Assembly: GCA_902524895.1 (NCBI GenBank) | Contig: CABZFH010000001.1 | Coordinates: 62,001-126,000, forward strand | Source: an uncultured Alphaproteobacteria bacterium | Lineage (GTDB): Bacteria; Pseudomonadota; Alphaproteobacteria; Methylaequorales; Methylaequoraceae | Direction: 5' to 3' | Length of the DNA stretch: 64,000 nt | Shown here: one piece after another, positions 25,209 to 35,240 of the stretch | Numbering within the stretch: position 1 is the stretch's first letter | Layout of the letters: each line of letters opens with the position of its first letter | The notes under the pieces: generated by a model | Told to the model about the DNA's origin: nothing | Databases searched by the model: none | Seen by the model: only the letters and a program-made list of their open reading frames with translations | Program-made: the position numbers and the translations under genes

Positions 25209-26900
25209 ATGGAAAACCAAAAAAATTTGATTCTCGCAGTTGTTTTTTCAATTTTAGTACTACTAATTTTTGATTTTTTTTTCCCACAACGTCAAGTTAA
25301 TAATGTACCTTCAGAGCAGTTAAGTGAAGTAACGAATCAAGAAAGAATTGAACCAGAAATTAGTGGATCAGTTCCCAAAATAAAAACATCAAAGTCTTAT
25401 AAACAAGACAGAATAACCTTTGATATGAACCGAGTAAAAGGATCAATAAACTTGTACGGAGCTACTTTTGATGATGTTATTTTAAAAAATTATCGATTAG
25501 ATGTCGATAAAAGCAGCGAGTTAATTCATTTATTAAAAATGGAGGATTCAAAAAGTCCATATTTAATAAGAATGGGATGGGCATCGACTAGAAAATTAGA
25601 TCTTCCAAATAAAGATACTCTGTGGAAATCAGATAAAAAACATTATAATTCTGGAGAAAAAATCAATCTATCCTGGGAAAATTCTGATAAAATAAAATTT
25701 ATAAGAAGTATTTCAATTGATCAAAACTTTATATTTAAAGTTGTAGATTCAATAGAAAATAACAGTGAGAAAGAAATACAAGTCTCGAATTTCGCATACA
25801 TTCAAAGGAAAAATTATAGACCAAAAAACAAGTTTTTCATTCTTCACGAAGGTCCACTAGGAGTGTTTAATGAGACGTTAAAAGAAGTTTCTTATGATGA
25901 CCTTGAAGAAAATGGAACAATTACCGAAACATCCCAAAACGGATGGATTGGTATTACAGATCATTATTGGCAAGTAGCAATTTTCCCTGAAGTTAATCAA
26001 ACTTTCAAAGCTAGATTTAGGTTCATAAATAAACAAAAAAACTCAGTTCAAGTTGACTACATAAATAATGATATAATTACAATTCAACCCAAAGAATCTG
26101 AAAGTGTTGATTCATATATATTTGCTGGTGCAAAAGAAGTTCCACTTATTGATTCTTACATTGAAGACTTAAAAGTCGCTAAATTTGATCTTTCTGTTGA
26201 TTTCGGCTGGTTCTACTTTTTGACTAAACCATTGTTTTATGCACTTTACTATCTCTCAAATTTTTTTGGTAATTTTGGTGTAGGAATAATCTTTCTGACC
26301 ATCTTTGTCAGAATTATACTTTTTCCTTTAGCAAATAAGTCATTCAAATCTATGAATGCAATGAGAATACTAACGCCTGAAATAAAAAATATAAGAGATA
26401 GATATAAAGATGACAGAACAAGAATGAATCAGGAAATGTTTGCCCTATATAAAGAAAAAAAAATAAATCCGGCTGCGGGCTGTTTACCTATTTTAATTCA
26501 GATTCCTATTTTCTTTGCACTTTACAAAGTTTTGTTTGTCTCGATTGAGATGAGGCATGCAAAATTTTTTGGTTGGATACAAGATTTGTCAGCTCCGGAT
26601 CCAACGAGCTTATTTAATTTATTTGGTTTAATTCCTTGGGATCCACCAAATATTTTAGGGATTGGTATATGGCCAATATTAATGGGGCTTACAATGTACT
26701 TGCAGCAGAAGATTAATCCTCCTCCACCTGATCCGATCCAAGCAAAAGTTTTCATGATGTTGCCATTTGTTTTTACATTTTTATTAGCAACATTTCCTGC
26801 AGGCATGGTTGTATACTGGACAATCAACAATATTTTATCAATTTCTCAACAAGCCATACTTCTTAAAAAGCAAAAAGAAACTGGACCGGGGAAAATTTAA
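25209..26900 (+). CDS. yidC: Membrane protein insertase YidC
   Basis: 563 aa inner-membrane insertase acting alone or with SecYEG. An N-terminal anchor (LAVVFSILVLLIFDFFF), a large periplasmic beta domain (about 55-330) and the conserved C-terminal transmembrane core (about 340-550) with GVGIIFLTIFVRIILFP and PAAGCLPILIQIPIFFALYKVL. Starts 13 bases after rnpA; its stop overlaps the engB ATG by one base. Confidence 0.96.
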   Translation: MENQKNLILAVVFSILVLLIFDFFFPQRQVNNVPSEQLSEVTNQERIEPEISGSVPKIKTSKSYKQDRITFDMNRVKGSINLYGATFDDVILKNYRLDVDKSSELIHLLKMEDSKSPYLIRMGWASTRKLDLPNKDTLWKSDKKHYNSGEKINLSWENSDKIKFIRSISIDQNFIFKVVDSIENNSEKEIQVSNFAYIQRKNYRPKNKFFILHEGPLGVFNETLKEVSYDDLEENGTITETSQNGWIGITDHYWQVAIFPEVNQTFKARFRFINKQKNSVQVDYINNDIITIQPKESESVDSYIFAGAKEVPLIDSYIEDLKVAKFDLSVDFGWFYFLTKPLFYALYYLSNFFGNFGVGIIFLTIFVRIILFPLANKSFKSMNAMRILTPEIKNIRDRYKDDRTRMNQEMFALYKEKKINPAAGCLPILIQIPIFFALYKVLFVSIEMRHAKFFGWIQDLSAPDPTSLFNLFGLIPWDPPNILGIGIWPILMGLTMYLQQKINPPPPDPIQAKVFMMLPFVFTFLLATFPAGMVVYWTINNILSISQQAILLKKQKETGPGKI

Positions 26901-27496
26901 TGATAAATATTTTAAGAAAAAAAGTTTTTTTTCTTAAATCTGTTTCATCAATAAAAAATCTTCCAGATAATTCACTTTTTGAATTTTGTTTTTGGGGTAG
27001 ATCTAATGTTGGCAAATCATCGTTACTTAATTCAATTACAAACTTCAAATTAGCTAATGTGTCTAAAACACCTGGAAGGACATACACAATAAATTTCTTT
27101 GAAAAAGACAAATCCTTTAGGCTTGTTGATTTTCCAGGTTATGGTTATGCTAAAAGAAGTAAAATAGATATTTACAATTGGAATAAATTAATACTTAATT
27201 ATCTCGAAATAAGAAAAAATATTGGTTCTATTTTTTTATTAATAGATTCAAGACATGGGGTTAAAAAGATTGATGAAGAAGCACTGAAAATTTTAAATGC
27301 ATTTAATATAAAAAATAATTTAGTGCTGACGAAGATAGACAAAATAAAAGATGCGGAATTAAATATATGTTTGGATAAAATTAATTGCCTTAAAAAAAAA
27401 CTTACATCAATTAGTGAAAAAGTTTTTTTAACAAGTTCCAGGAAAAACTTAGGTATTAAAGAAATTAACCAAGAAATAACTAAAATTCTTTCGTGA
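26900..27496 (+). CDS. engB: Ribosome biogenesis GTP-binding protein YsxC/EngB
   Basis: 198 aa GTPase needed for large ribosomal subunit assembly. G1 GRSNVGKSS (about 33-41), G3 DFPGYGYAKR, G4 TKID and a G5-like SSRKN are present. Follows yidC by a TAATG overlap, a common alphaproteobacterial order. Confidence 0.95.
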   Translation: MINILRKKVFFLKSVSSIKNLPDNSLFEFCFWGRSNVGKSSLLNSITNFKLANVSKTPGRTYTINFFEKDKSFRLVDFPGYGYAKRSKIDIYNWNKLILNYLEIRKNIGSIFLLIDSRHGVKKIDEEALKILNAFNIKNNLVLTKIDKIKDAELNICLDKINCLKKKLTSISEKVFLTSSRKNLGIKEINQEITKILS

Positions 27497-27507
27497 AAGG
27501 AGTAAAG

Positions 27508-28401
27508 TTGTCAAAAATTTCAAAAACTAAAGAGTCAGAATGGTATAAACAAGCCTCTATTTTGTCAAAAGCTCTTCCATTTATGCAGTATTATAATATG
27601 AAAAACATAACAATTAAATTGGGCGGGGCGGCAATGGGAGACAAGGGGCTTTCAACTAGCTTTGCTAAAGATATCGTATTATTAAAACAAGTTGGGATTA
27701 ATCCTCTGATTGTTCATGGTGGTGGACCAAGAATCAAAGAAATGCTTGAAAAGTTAAAAGTAAAAACCACAAAAATCGACGGATTAAGAATAACAGATAA
27801 CCACTCAATTCCTATTATTGAAATGGTGCTTTCTGGTTCAATTAATAAAGAAATTGTAATGGAAATTAATAAAGAAGGTGGTAGAGCAATTGGGTTATCT
27901 GGAAAAGATGCACTTTTGGTCAAAACTTCAAAACTTAAAAACATCAAACAAAAGTCATTAGAAAACAAAGACTTAGGCTTTGTTGGTAAACCAGAAAAAA
28001 TTAACAAAGATTTTTTAGAATGGTGCATCGATTCGAACTTTATACCAATAATATCGCCAATTGGATATGGAGAAAATTTTGAAACATATAATGTAAATGC
28101 AGATACAATGGCGGGTCATATCGCACCTGAAATTAAGTCTGAAAGACTAATATTGTTAAGTGATATTAGAGGAGTAATTGATAAAAAAGGCAATCTATTG
28201 ACTCACATTTCTATCAAAGAGGCTGAGAAATTGATCAGGAATGGTACTATTACTGAAGGTATGATTCCAAAGGTTGAAACTTGCATACATGCGGTAAAAA
28301 AGGGAGTCAAAGCTGCTGTTATATTAGATGGTAAACTTCCACATGCGCTGTTGTTGGAAATATTCACTGAACATGGAGTTGGAACATTAATAACAAAATA
28401 A
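27508..28401 (+). CDS. argB: Acetylglutamate kinase
   Basis: Phosphorylates N-acetylglutamate in arginine synthesis. IKLGGAAMGD (substrate/ATP Lys), VHGGGPRIKEML, AIGLSGKDA and NADTMAGHIA are conserved. The frame also permits a GTG at 27493, but a strong AAAGGAG (27496-27502) sits inside that extension, 5 bases before a TTG at 27508, so the TTG was chosen (297 aa). Transcribed with engB and the following HAD gene. Confidence 0.95.
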   Translation: MSKISKTKESEWYKQASILSKALPFMQYYNMKNITIKLGGAAMGDKGLSTSFAKDIVLLKQVGINPLIVHGGGPRIKEMLEKLKVKTTKIDGLRITDNHSIPIIEMVLSGSINKEIVMEINKEGGRAIGLSGKDALLVKTSKLKNIKQKSLENKDLGFVGKPEKINKDFLEWCIDSNFIPIISPIGYGENFETYNVNADTMAGHIAPEIKSERLILLSDIRGVIDKKGNLLTHISIKEAEKLIRNGTITEGMIPKVETCIHAVKKGVKAAVILDGKLPHALLLEIFTEHGVGTLITK

Positions 28402-28405
28402 CACA

Positions 28406-29083
28406 GTGAAAAATTTTAATTTAAAATTTAAAAATAAGAATTTTTGGATTTTTGACTTAGATAACACCCTATATGATGCCTCATCGGGTATTTTTAAAAA
28501 AATTGACATAAGAATGACAGAATTTATTTCTAAAAAAATTCGTGTTACAAGAGATGAAGCATACATAATTCAAAAACAGTTGTACAAAAAATATGGCACA
28601 ACACTTTTTGGTTTAATAAAAGGTCACAGTATAGACCCTTTTGAATTCTTAGAATATGTTCATAATGTCAGTCTCAAAAATATAAAAAAGTCAAAAAAGT
28701 TAAAGGATTTTATTAAACAACTTCCTGGAAATAAATTTATTTTTACTAATGGTGACGAAAAGTGGGCGAGAAAAATTATTAACGCCTTAGGGATTCAAGA
28801 TTCTATAGATGAAGTCTTTGATATCATAAAAGCTAATTTCGTTCCGAAACCTCAACTAAAAACTTACGATAACTTTTTAAGAAAATTTAATATCAATCCT
28901 CAGGAATCAGTTTTTTTTGAAGATACAGAAAGAAATTTAAAATATGCGAATAGCCTTGGGATAACAACAGTCCTTATAGATGAAGAATTAAAGAACAAAA
29001 AGTTAAAATCATTTGTTGACTTTCGATTTAAATGCATAAAAACTGCACTTGAAATTATTAGTAAGAACTTAAACAATTATTAG
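28406..29083 (+). CDS. HAD family hydrolase, pyrimidine 5'-nucleotidase type
   Basis: 225 aa. HAD motif I DLDNTLYD (D17/D19), motif II FTNGD, the motif III lysine region [11 protein letters not shown] and motif [10 protein letters not shown] are intact. The [14 protein letters not shown] opening is typical of the pyrimidine 5'-nucleotidase-like subgroup often found between argB and dapD in alphaproteobacteria. The start is GTG, 4 bases after the argB stop. The exact substrate cannot be read from sequence. Confidence 0.85.
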   Translation: MKNFNLKFKNKNFWIFDLDNTLYDASSGIFKKIDIRMTEFISKKIRVTRDEAYIIQKQLYKKYGTTLFGLIKGHSIDPFEFLEYVHNVSLKNIKKSKKLKDFIKQLPGNKFIFTNGDEKWARKIINALGIQDSIDEVFDIIKANFVPKPQLKTYDNFLRKFNINPQESVFFEDTERNLKYANSLGITTVLIDEELKNKKLKSFVDFRFKCIKTALEIISKNLNNY

Positions 29084-29090
29084 AGGAATT

Positions 29091-29936
29091 ATGGATAAAG
29101 AATTAATTAAAAACATTGAAAAATATTGGCTTGAAAAAGAAAAAATAGATTTTTCTTCTAATAAAAAACTTAAGGATGATATTCTTAATGTTTTAAAAGG
29201 GCTAGATGATGGAAATCTTAGAGTGTGCGAAAAAAATGGAAAAAATTGGATTGTTAATCAATGGATAAAAAAAGCAATATTATTATCATTTAAAATTAAT
29301 GATAATGTACTTTTTTCAAGTGGAATTTCTAACTCAATAAAAGGTCAATACGGTTATTTTGATAAAGTTGACCTTAAGACCTCTGGCTGGAGTGAAGACG
29401 AATGGACAAAAAAAAATTTCAGGTCAGTGCCAGGTAGTATAGTCAGATTTTCAGCCTACATAGCTTCTGGTGTTGTTCTAATGCCAAGTTTTGTAAATTT
29501 AGGGGCATACGTCGACAGTGGTACCATGATAGATACCTGGGCTACAGTTGGATCCTGCGCACAGATAGGAAAAAATGTTCATATCTCTGGGGGTGCTGGG
29601 ATAGGAGGAGTTCTTGAGCCGCTTCAAGCAAATCCTGTAATTATTGAAGACAATTGTTTCATAGGTGCTAGATCAGAGATTGCAGAAGGAGTAATTGTCG
29701 AAGAAGGCAGTGTAGTATCCATGGGGGTATATATCGGAGCTTCAACAAAAATTATAGACAGAAGTACAGGTGAAATTTTCTATGGAAAAATCCCGGCTTT
29801 TTCTGTTGTTGTCCCAGGTTCTTTGCCAAGTTGTAGTAATGATACCTCACCAAATCTTTATTGTGCAGTAATAGTAAAAAGAGTTGATGAAAAAACTCGA
29901 TCTAAAACATCAATAAACGAACTGTTAAGGTCCTAG
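29091..29936 (+). CDS. dapD: Tetrahydrodipicolinate N-succinyltransferase
   Basis: Succinylates tetrahydrodipicolinate in the succinylase route to DAP and lysine. The C-terminal half is a left-handed beta helix of hexapeptide repeats (from about residue 120: [20 protein letters not shown], then [21 protein letters not shown]). 281 aa, normal. A GAGGAA site lies 3-4 bases before the ATG. Followed by dapE one base later, giving two consecutive pathway steps. Confidence 0.96.
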   Translation: MDKELIKNIEKYWLEKEKIDFSSNKKLKDDILNVLKGLDDGNLRVCEKNGKNWIVNQWIKKAILLSFKINDNVLFSSGISNSIKGQYGYFDKVDLKTSGWSEDEWTKKNFRSVPGSIVRFSAYIASGVVLMPSFVNLGAYVDSGTMIDTWATVGSCAQIGKNVHISGGAGIGGVLEPLQANPVIIEDNCFIGARSEIAEGVIVEEGSVVSMGVYIGASTKIIDRSTGEIFYGKIPAFSVVVPGSLPSCSNDTSPNLYCAVIVKRVDEKTRSKTSINELLRS

Positions 29937-29937
29937 T

Positions 29938-31074
29938 GTGGATTTAATAAAACTTACTTCTGAATTAATAGAATTTAAGAGTATTACACCAAAAGATGAT
30001 GGAGCAATAGAATTTTTATATAAAATTCTAACTTCAAATGGCTTTAAATGTAAAATTTTGAAATTTGGAAAAAATAACAAGGTAAATAATTTATATGCTT
30101 CGTTTAAGGGAGGAAATGGTCCAAATTTTTGTTTTGCAGGTCACACGGATGTGGTGCCAGCGGGAATCATGTCTGAGTGGAAAACTGACCCATTCAAACC
30201 TAAAATTATAAATGGGAAGATTTTTGGCAGGGGAACTTCCGATATGAAAGGTGCTATTGCTGCATTTTTAAGTGCGGGATTTAAATACATCGATAGTTTT
30301 CCAAAATTCAATGGTACGATAAGTTATTTAATAACTGGTGATGAAGAGGGAGAGGCAAAATATGGCACTAAAAAAGTTTTAAACTGGTTAAGTGAAAATA
30401 AAAAAAAAATAGATTTCTGCATTGTTGGAGAACCAACAAACCCTAATTTTCTTGGAGAGATGATTAAAAATGGTAGAAGAGGTAGCTTAAATGGTGAAAT
30501 AGAAGTTTTTGGGATTCAGGGTCATGTAGCTTATCCAGAGAAAGCAAAAAATCCGATTAAAGTTGCACTTCTGTATTGTAATGAGCTGTTAAAGCCTCTT
30601 GACAATGGCAACAAAATTTTTGAACCTTCAAATTTAGAAATCACATCAATTGATGTAGACAATGAGATAGTAAATTTAATACCCAGTAAAGTTAATATAA
30701 AATTTAACGTGAGATTTAATGACAAATTTACTTCCAAGACATTACTTTCAGAGATAAGAAAAAGACTAAATACAGTTGGGAGAAATTATAAACTTTCTGC
30801 TAAAGTAAGCGGTGAAGCATTCCACAACTCCTCTGAAAAACTGACATCTCTTCTTTCTCAAGCAATAATACAAATTTCAAATAGAAAAGTTAAATTAAGT
30901 ACAAGCGGAGGCACATCTGACGCAAGATTTATATCAAAATTTTGTCCAGTAATTGAATTTGGTTTAGTTGGAAAAACAATGCACAAGGTAAATGAAAACG
31001 TTAAGATTTCTGATATAAAAAAATTATCCGAAATATATGAAAAATTTTTAAATCTATTTTTTATTTCTCAGTAA
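29938..31074 (+). CDS. dapE: Succinyl-diaminopimelate desuccinylase
   Basis: M20 metallopeptidase-like enzyme releasing succinate from succinyl-DAP. Zinc site: H69 and D71 of GHTDVVPAG, the Asp of GRGTSDMKGA (near 102), and the Glu pair of TGDEEGEAKYGTKK. 378 aa. GTG start immediately after the dapD stop. Its 3' end overlaps convergent truA by 7 bases. Confidence 0.95.
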   Translation: MDLIKLTSELIEFKSITPKDDGAIEFLYKILTSNGFKCKILKFGKNNKVNNLYASFKGGNGPNFCFAGHTDVVPAGIMSEWKTDPFKPKIINGKIFGRGTSDMKGAIAAFLSAGFKYIDSFPKFNGTISYLITGDEEGEAKYGTKKVLNWLSENKKKIDFCIVGEPTNPNFLGEMIKNGRRGSLNGEIEVFGIQGHVAYPEKAKNPIKVALLYCNELLKPLDNGNKIFEPSNLEITSIDVDNEIVNLIPSKVNIKFNVRFNDKFTSKTLLSEIRKRLNTVGRNYKLSAKVSGEAFHNSSEKLTSLLSQAIIQISNRKVKLSTSGGTSDARFISKFCPVIEFGLVGKTMHKVNENVKISDIKKLSEIYEKFLNLFFISQ

Positions 31075-31808
31075 TCAATTTTTTTTAAATAAAGTCCAAG
31101 TGGTGGAGCTGTTGGACCGGCAAAATTTCTATTTTTAGCTTGAAGAATTTCGAGTAATTTCTGATCATTCCAGAATTTTCTTCCAATATTTAACAAGGTA
31201 CCAACAATTATTCTCACTTGATTGTGGAGAAAAGATTTAGCTGAAATCTCGATTTCTATTTTATCATCATTTCTTATAATAATTATGTTTTCAATAGTTC
31301 TTACTGAATTTCTTGCTTGACAATCTTTGGACCTAAATGAATTAAAATCATGATTCCCTATTAAATAGCGTGAGGAATTTATCATTAAATTCTCGTCTAA
31401 AAAAAAAGGGATTTGATAAAATCTATTATAATCTAGAGGAGAAAAGGTTTTTCTATTTAATATTTTGTAAAGGTATGTTCTTTTTTTTGCTGAAAATCGT
31501 GAATGAAAACTTGAGCTTACTTCTTCAGAATTTAAGATAGATATCTTATTTTTTGATTTTTGAAGTAAAGAATTAAGTGCAAGATATATTTTTTTTGGAT
31601 CGATGCAATAATTAGTATCAAAATGAGCTACTTGTTCGATAGCATGAACACCAGAATCAGTTCTTCCAGCTACATAAAGATCTATTTCTTCTTTAAAAAG
31701 ATGTTTCAAACATTTTTCAATTTCTTCTTGAATAGATTTTCCATTTATTTGTTTTTGCCACCCCACATAATTAGTTCCATCATATTCAATTGTGATTTTG
31801 ATTCTCAA
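31068..31808 (-). CDS. truA: tRNA pseudouridine(38-40) synthase
   Basis: 246 aa. The catalytic Asp is D51 in AGRTDSGVHA. N-terminal ITIEYDGTNYVGWQKQ and the later RSFLHNQVRIIVGTL motifs are as expected. Lies 4 bases after fmt; the unit is def-fmt-truA, the usual alphaproteobacterial order. Confidence 0.96.
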   Translation of the reverse strand: MRIKITIEYDGTNYVGWQKQINGKSIQEEIEKCLKHLFKEEIDLYVAGRTDSGVHAIEQVAHFDTNYCIDPKKIYLALNSLLQKSKNKISILNSEEVSSSFHSRFSAKKRTYLYKILNRKTFSPLDYNRFYQIPFFLDENLMINSSRYLIGNHDFNSFRSKDCQARNSVRTIENIIIIRNDDKIEIEISAKSFLHNQVRIIVGTLLNIGRKFWNDQKLLEILQAKNRNFAGPTAPPLGLYLKKIDY

Positions 31809-31812
31809 AAGC

Positions 31813-32763
31813 TTAACCTAGAAAAAGATTACTAGTCTCATAGCCATTTATAAATTCTTCTCTAGTCATTATTTTTTTTCCCTCCGGTTGAAGTTTTTTG
31901 ATTTTTAAAAATTTATCATTACATTTTACATTTAAACACTGAGTGCATTCTCCAACTTTTAAATTTTTAAAAGTTTTATTATTTTCTAAAATCTCAGTTT
32001 CAAAAATTTTTATTCTATAATTCTTCTTTAAAACGTTTGACCACGCACCTGGAAACGGATTGTAAGCTCTTATGAACCTATTAATATCACTAGCGCAATT
32101 TTTCCAATTTATTTTTGCATCCTCTTTGGATATTTTTCTTGCATATGTCGCAAAATCCTCATTTTGTGGAGTTAATTCAAATTTCTGCGAACAAATATCT
32201 TTTATTGCCTGATTCAAAGTTTCGTTACCATGCAAAGACATTTTATTTTCTATGCTTGATGCGGTATCATTACTACCGATAGCAATTTTTTTTGTGTTTA
32301 CAATTGGGCCTGAATCCAATTTTTCTGTCATTTTTATTATTGATACACCTGTTTCCTTATCTCCATATTTTATTGAGCTTTGTATCGGAGATGCTCCTCG
32401 CCATCTTGGAAGTAAAGAGGTATGAACATTCAAACACATATGTTTTGGAATCATCAGTATCTCTCTTGAAATCTTTTGTCCATATGCAACTACAACAAAA
32501 AGATCTACTTTAATTTTTTTTATACTCTCAACAAAACATGTGTCATTTATATTTTTGGGGAAAAAAACAGTGTAGTTAAATTTTTTTGCCCACTCATGCA
32601 CCGGTGAAAAATTTACTTTTTTTCCTCTTCCTGAGGGTTTAGGAGGCTGGGTCACTACATATTCAATTTTATAACTATTTTTATGAAGATTTTTTAAAAA
32701 ATCTAAAGAAAATTTTGGAGTTCCAAAAAAACCTATACTTATTTTTTGAATACTAGTCATCAT
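31813..32763 (-). CDS. fmt: Methionyl-tRNA formyltransferase
   Basis: Formylates initiator Met-tRNA. The catalytic Asn-His-Asp set is visible: LNVHTSLLPRWRGASPIQ (N and H) and the Asp of KLDSGPI. A C-terminal OB-like domain is present in 316 aa. Its start overlaps the end of def by 11 bases; ATG codons 1 and 2 are both possible. Confidence 0.96.
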   Translation of the reverse strand: MMTSIQKISIGFFGTPKFSLDFLKNLHKNSYKIEYVVTQPPKPSGRGKKVNFSPVHEWAKKFNYTVFFPKNINDTCFVESIKKIKVDLFVVVAYGQKISREILMIPKHMCLNVHTSLLPRWRGASPIQSSIKYGDKETGVSIIKMTEKLDSGPIVNTKKIAIGSNDTASSIENKMSLHGNETLNQAIKDICSQKFELTPQNEDFATYARKISKEDAKINWKNCASDINRFIRAYNPFPGAWSNVLKKNYRIKIFETEILENNKTFKNLKVGECTQCLNVKCNDKFLKIKKLQPEGKKIMTREEFINGYETSNLFLG

Positions 32764-33283
32764 TTTTTGAAGTTTTATTTTTTTTATTGAATTTTAGTAC
32801 TTTATCTAGAGCCATTTTTTTTTTTAAACCTGACAAATAATCAATAAACAAAACTCCGTTTAAATGATCTACCTCATGCTGTATACATATTGATAGAAGT
32901 CCCTGAGCAATGCCTGTTTGTTTGTAACCATCTTCATCAAACCATTCATATTCTATTTCCATGGACCTTTCAACATCAGCATAATAACCTGGAATAGACA
33001 AGCAGCCCTCTTGATTAATAAATTTTTCATTTGATTTATTTATAATCTTTGGATTTATCAATGTTAAAGGCTTAGATTTACTATCTTCTTTCAAATCAAT
33101 TACGACTATTCTCTCAAAAATTCCAACTTGTGGAGCAGCTAAACCAATACCATTTTCCGAAAAATATAGTGTGTCATATAAATCTTTTATTTTTTGTTTT
33201 AACTCCTTATCGTATTTATCTACATCAAGAGATTTGTTTTTTAATCTAGAGTCAGGTATTGTGATTATTTTAAGAACGCTCAT
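32753..33283 (-). CDS. def: Peptide deformylase
   Basis: Removes the formyl group from nascent proteins. All three motifs are intact: GIGLAAPQVG (about 42-51), EGCLSIPG (about 93-100, metal Cys) and HEVDHLNG (about 135-142). 176 aa with a Lys/Asn-rich tail. First gene of def-fmt-truA; divergent from rmuC 33 bases away. Confidence 0.97.
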   Translation of the reverse strand: MSVLKIITIPDSRLKNKSLDVDKYDKELKQKIKDLYDTLYFSENGIGLAAPQVGIFERIVVIDLKEDSKSKPLTLINPKIINKSNEKFINQEGCLSIPGYYADVERSMEIEYEWFDEDGYKQTGIAQGLLSICIQHEVDHLNGVLFIDYLSGLKKKMALDKVLKFNKKNKTSKNDD

Positions 33284-33316
33284 AATTTAAAATTATATAA
33301 AAATTAAAATTTTTCA

Positions 33317-34300
33317 ATGTTTGAAATTTTTGAAATATTAATAATTATCTCGGCGGTTAGTATAATTATATCAACATACATTTTTTTTAGAGGTTCTGGA
33401 AATAGCGAAAGACTAAAAGTTCTTTTAGAGAGGCAAGATAATTTGCAAAAAAATATTATTGATATAATAGAAAATAATATAAACAAAATAGATTTAAAGT
33501 TTGAAAAATCAAGCAACGAACATTTAGATAACCTAAATATTATTAGAGAAAAAATTGGTATAATTGATAAAGCACAAGAAAATATATCTGGACTATCGGA
33601 AAATGTTTTAAATCTTAAAAATATACTTTCAAACACCTCTAAGAGAGGACGATTTGGAGAAATATTATTAGAAAATCTAATAAAAGATCAGTTACCTAGT
33701 TCTAACTTCGAATTTCAAAAAACATTATCAAATAAAACTAGAGTTGATTGTATTTTAAAATCTACTGGCCCACTCGGCAAGCTTTGTATTGACGCAAAAT
33801 TTCCAAAAGAAGGTTATGAAAAAGTTATGAATTCAAAAACAAAAACTGAAAAAATAAATAATTTAAAAGTATTTAAATCAGACATTTTAAAACATATTGA
33901 AGATGTAAGCACCAAATATATTATTCCAGGAGAAACATCAGAAATGGCTCTAATTTTTATTCCAAGTGAATCAATTTATTTAGAAATTTTTAGATATTTT
34001 CCTGAAATTTCAGAAGTTTTTTTTTCAAAAAAAACTTTTCTAATTTCTCCTACTACCCTTTGGGTGATTTTAAGTTCAATTGAAAGTGTCTTAAGGGATC
34101 AAAAAATCAAAGAAAATGCTCATATTATTCAAAATCAATTACTTCAACTTTCAGAGGAAATGCAAAGATTAGAGATCAGAGTAAAAAAATTAGATAGCCA
34201 TTTCAATAATGCGCAATCTGATTTAAATGATATAGTAATTACTACTAAAAAAATTAATCAAAAAAATCAAAATCTACTTAAAGTTGATCTAAACAAATAA
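33317..34300 (+). CDS. rmuC: DNA recombination protein RmuC homologue
   Basis: 327 aa. An N-terminal membrane anchor (FEILIIISAVSIIISTYIFF) is followed by a coiled coil (about 25-105) and the RmuC nuclease-like domain: KRGRFGEILLENLI, LCIDAKFPKEGYE (acidic/Lys residues of a restriction-type fold), then LIFIPSESIYLEIF. Linked in other bacteria to limiting inversion at short repeats. The family call is firm; the reaction is not established. Confidence 0.93.
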   Translation: MFEIFEILIIISAVSIIISTYIFFRGSGNSERLKVLLERQDNLQKNIIDIIENNINKIDLKFEKSSNEHLDNLNIIREKIGIIDKAQENISGLSENVLNLKNILSNTSKRGRFGEILLENLIKDQLPSSNFEFQKTLSNKTRVDCILKSTGPLGKLCIDAKFPKEGYEKVMNSKTKTEKINNLKVFKSDILKHIEDVSTKYIIPGETSEMALIFIPSESIYLEIFRYFPEISEVFFSKKTFLISPTTLWVILSSIESVLRDQKIKENAHIIQNQLLQLSEEMQRLEIRVKKLDSHFNNAQSDLNDIVITTKKINQKNQNLLKVDLNK

Positions 34301-34303
34301 ATC

Positions 34304-34891
34304 TTAAATTTTTTTTCTTGATCTAAATGATTCTAGCAACGTACCATTATCCATAAAATCTAATTCGCTACCCATTGGCAATCCTTGCGCTAGTCTTGTT
34401 ATCAAAATATCGTTGTTTTTAAAAATATCAGCAATATATTGTGCAGTAAGTTGACCTTCTACTGTTGAGTTTGTTGCTAAAATAATTTCCTTGGTTCCTT
34501 CCATATTTACTTTTTTAACTAAATTTGAAATGTTTAATTCATCAGGGCCAACTCCATCAATTGCAGAAAGCACCCCCCCTAAAACGTGATATTTTCCATC
34601 ATGTAAATTACATTTTTCAATTGCCCAAAGATCCGATACTTCTTCTACAACACAAATCCTTTCGTTAACTCTTAATTCGTCTTGACAAATACGGCAAGGT
34701 GTTTTCGTGTCAATATTTCTGCAAACCTCACAGTCAACAAGTTCAATATTTACTTTATTGAGCAAATTAATTGTATCTTTAAGAAAATATTGTCTGTTCT
34801 TTAATAAGAAAAGTATAACTCTTCTAGCAGATCTTGGACCTAATCCAGGAAGTTTTGAAAAAAGGCTTATTAAATCATCTAGTGATGACAT
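34304..34891 (-). CDS. recR: Recombination mediator RecR
   Basis: Acts with RecO/RecF to load RecA. An N-terminal helix-hairpin-helix (LPGLGPRSARRVIL), the four-Cys zinc finger (CEVC...CRIC, about 54-69) and a Toprim domain (ICVVEEVSDLWAIE, GVGPDEL) are present. ATG 34891 (MSSLDD) is preferred over an in-frame TTG three codons upstream; neither has a clear ribosome-binding site. 195 aa. Last gene of dnaX-ybaB-recR. Confidence 0.95.
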   Translation of the reverse strand: MSSLDDLISLFSKLPGLGPRSARRVILFLLKNRQYFLKDTINLLNKVNIELVDCEVCRNIDTKTPCRICQDELRVNERICVVEEVSDLWAIEKCNLHDGKYHVLGGVLSAIDGVGPDELNISNLVKKVNMEGTKEIILATNSTVEGQLTAQYIADIFKNNDILITRLAQGLPMGSELDFMDNGTLLESFRSRKKI

Positions 34892-34904
34892 ATTGACCAA
34901 GTGT

Positions 34905-35228
34905 TTAAAATGGTAACTTCATTCCTGGTGGTAAGTTTAACCCTCCAGACAGGTTTCCCAACTCATTACTCATTTTTTCTGAAATTTTTTTTGTGGCATC
35001 ATTTATTGCTGCAACTATTAAATCTTCTAGAACGTCACTTTCTTCTTTAATTAGTAGTGATTGATCTATAAATACTTTTTTTGCATTGTGTTTTCCATTA
35101 ATAGTTACTTTTACTAACCCACCACCTGCAGTGCCTTCAACTGTTTCCTGCTCAATTTTTTTTTGAAGATCATTCATCCTCTCTTGCATTTCTTTTGCTT
35201 GTTTCATAATTTGAGAAATGTTGTTCAT
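34905..35228 (-). CDS. ybaB: Nucleoid-associated protein YbaB/EbfC
   Basis: 107 aa DNA-binding dimer found between dnaX and recR in most bacteria. N-terminal coiled helix (ISQIMKQAKEMQERMNDLQKKI), the EGTAGGGLVKVTINGKH strand and the NLPPGMKLPF tail are typical. 12 bases separate it from dnaX. Confidence 0.96.
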   Translation of the reverse strand: MNNISQIMKQAKEMQERMNDLQKKIEQETVEGTAGGGLVKVTINGKHNAKKVFIDQSLLIKEESDVLEDLIVAAINDATKKISEKMSNELGNLSGGLNLPPGMKLPF

Positions 35229-35240
35229 ATAATACCTCTT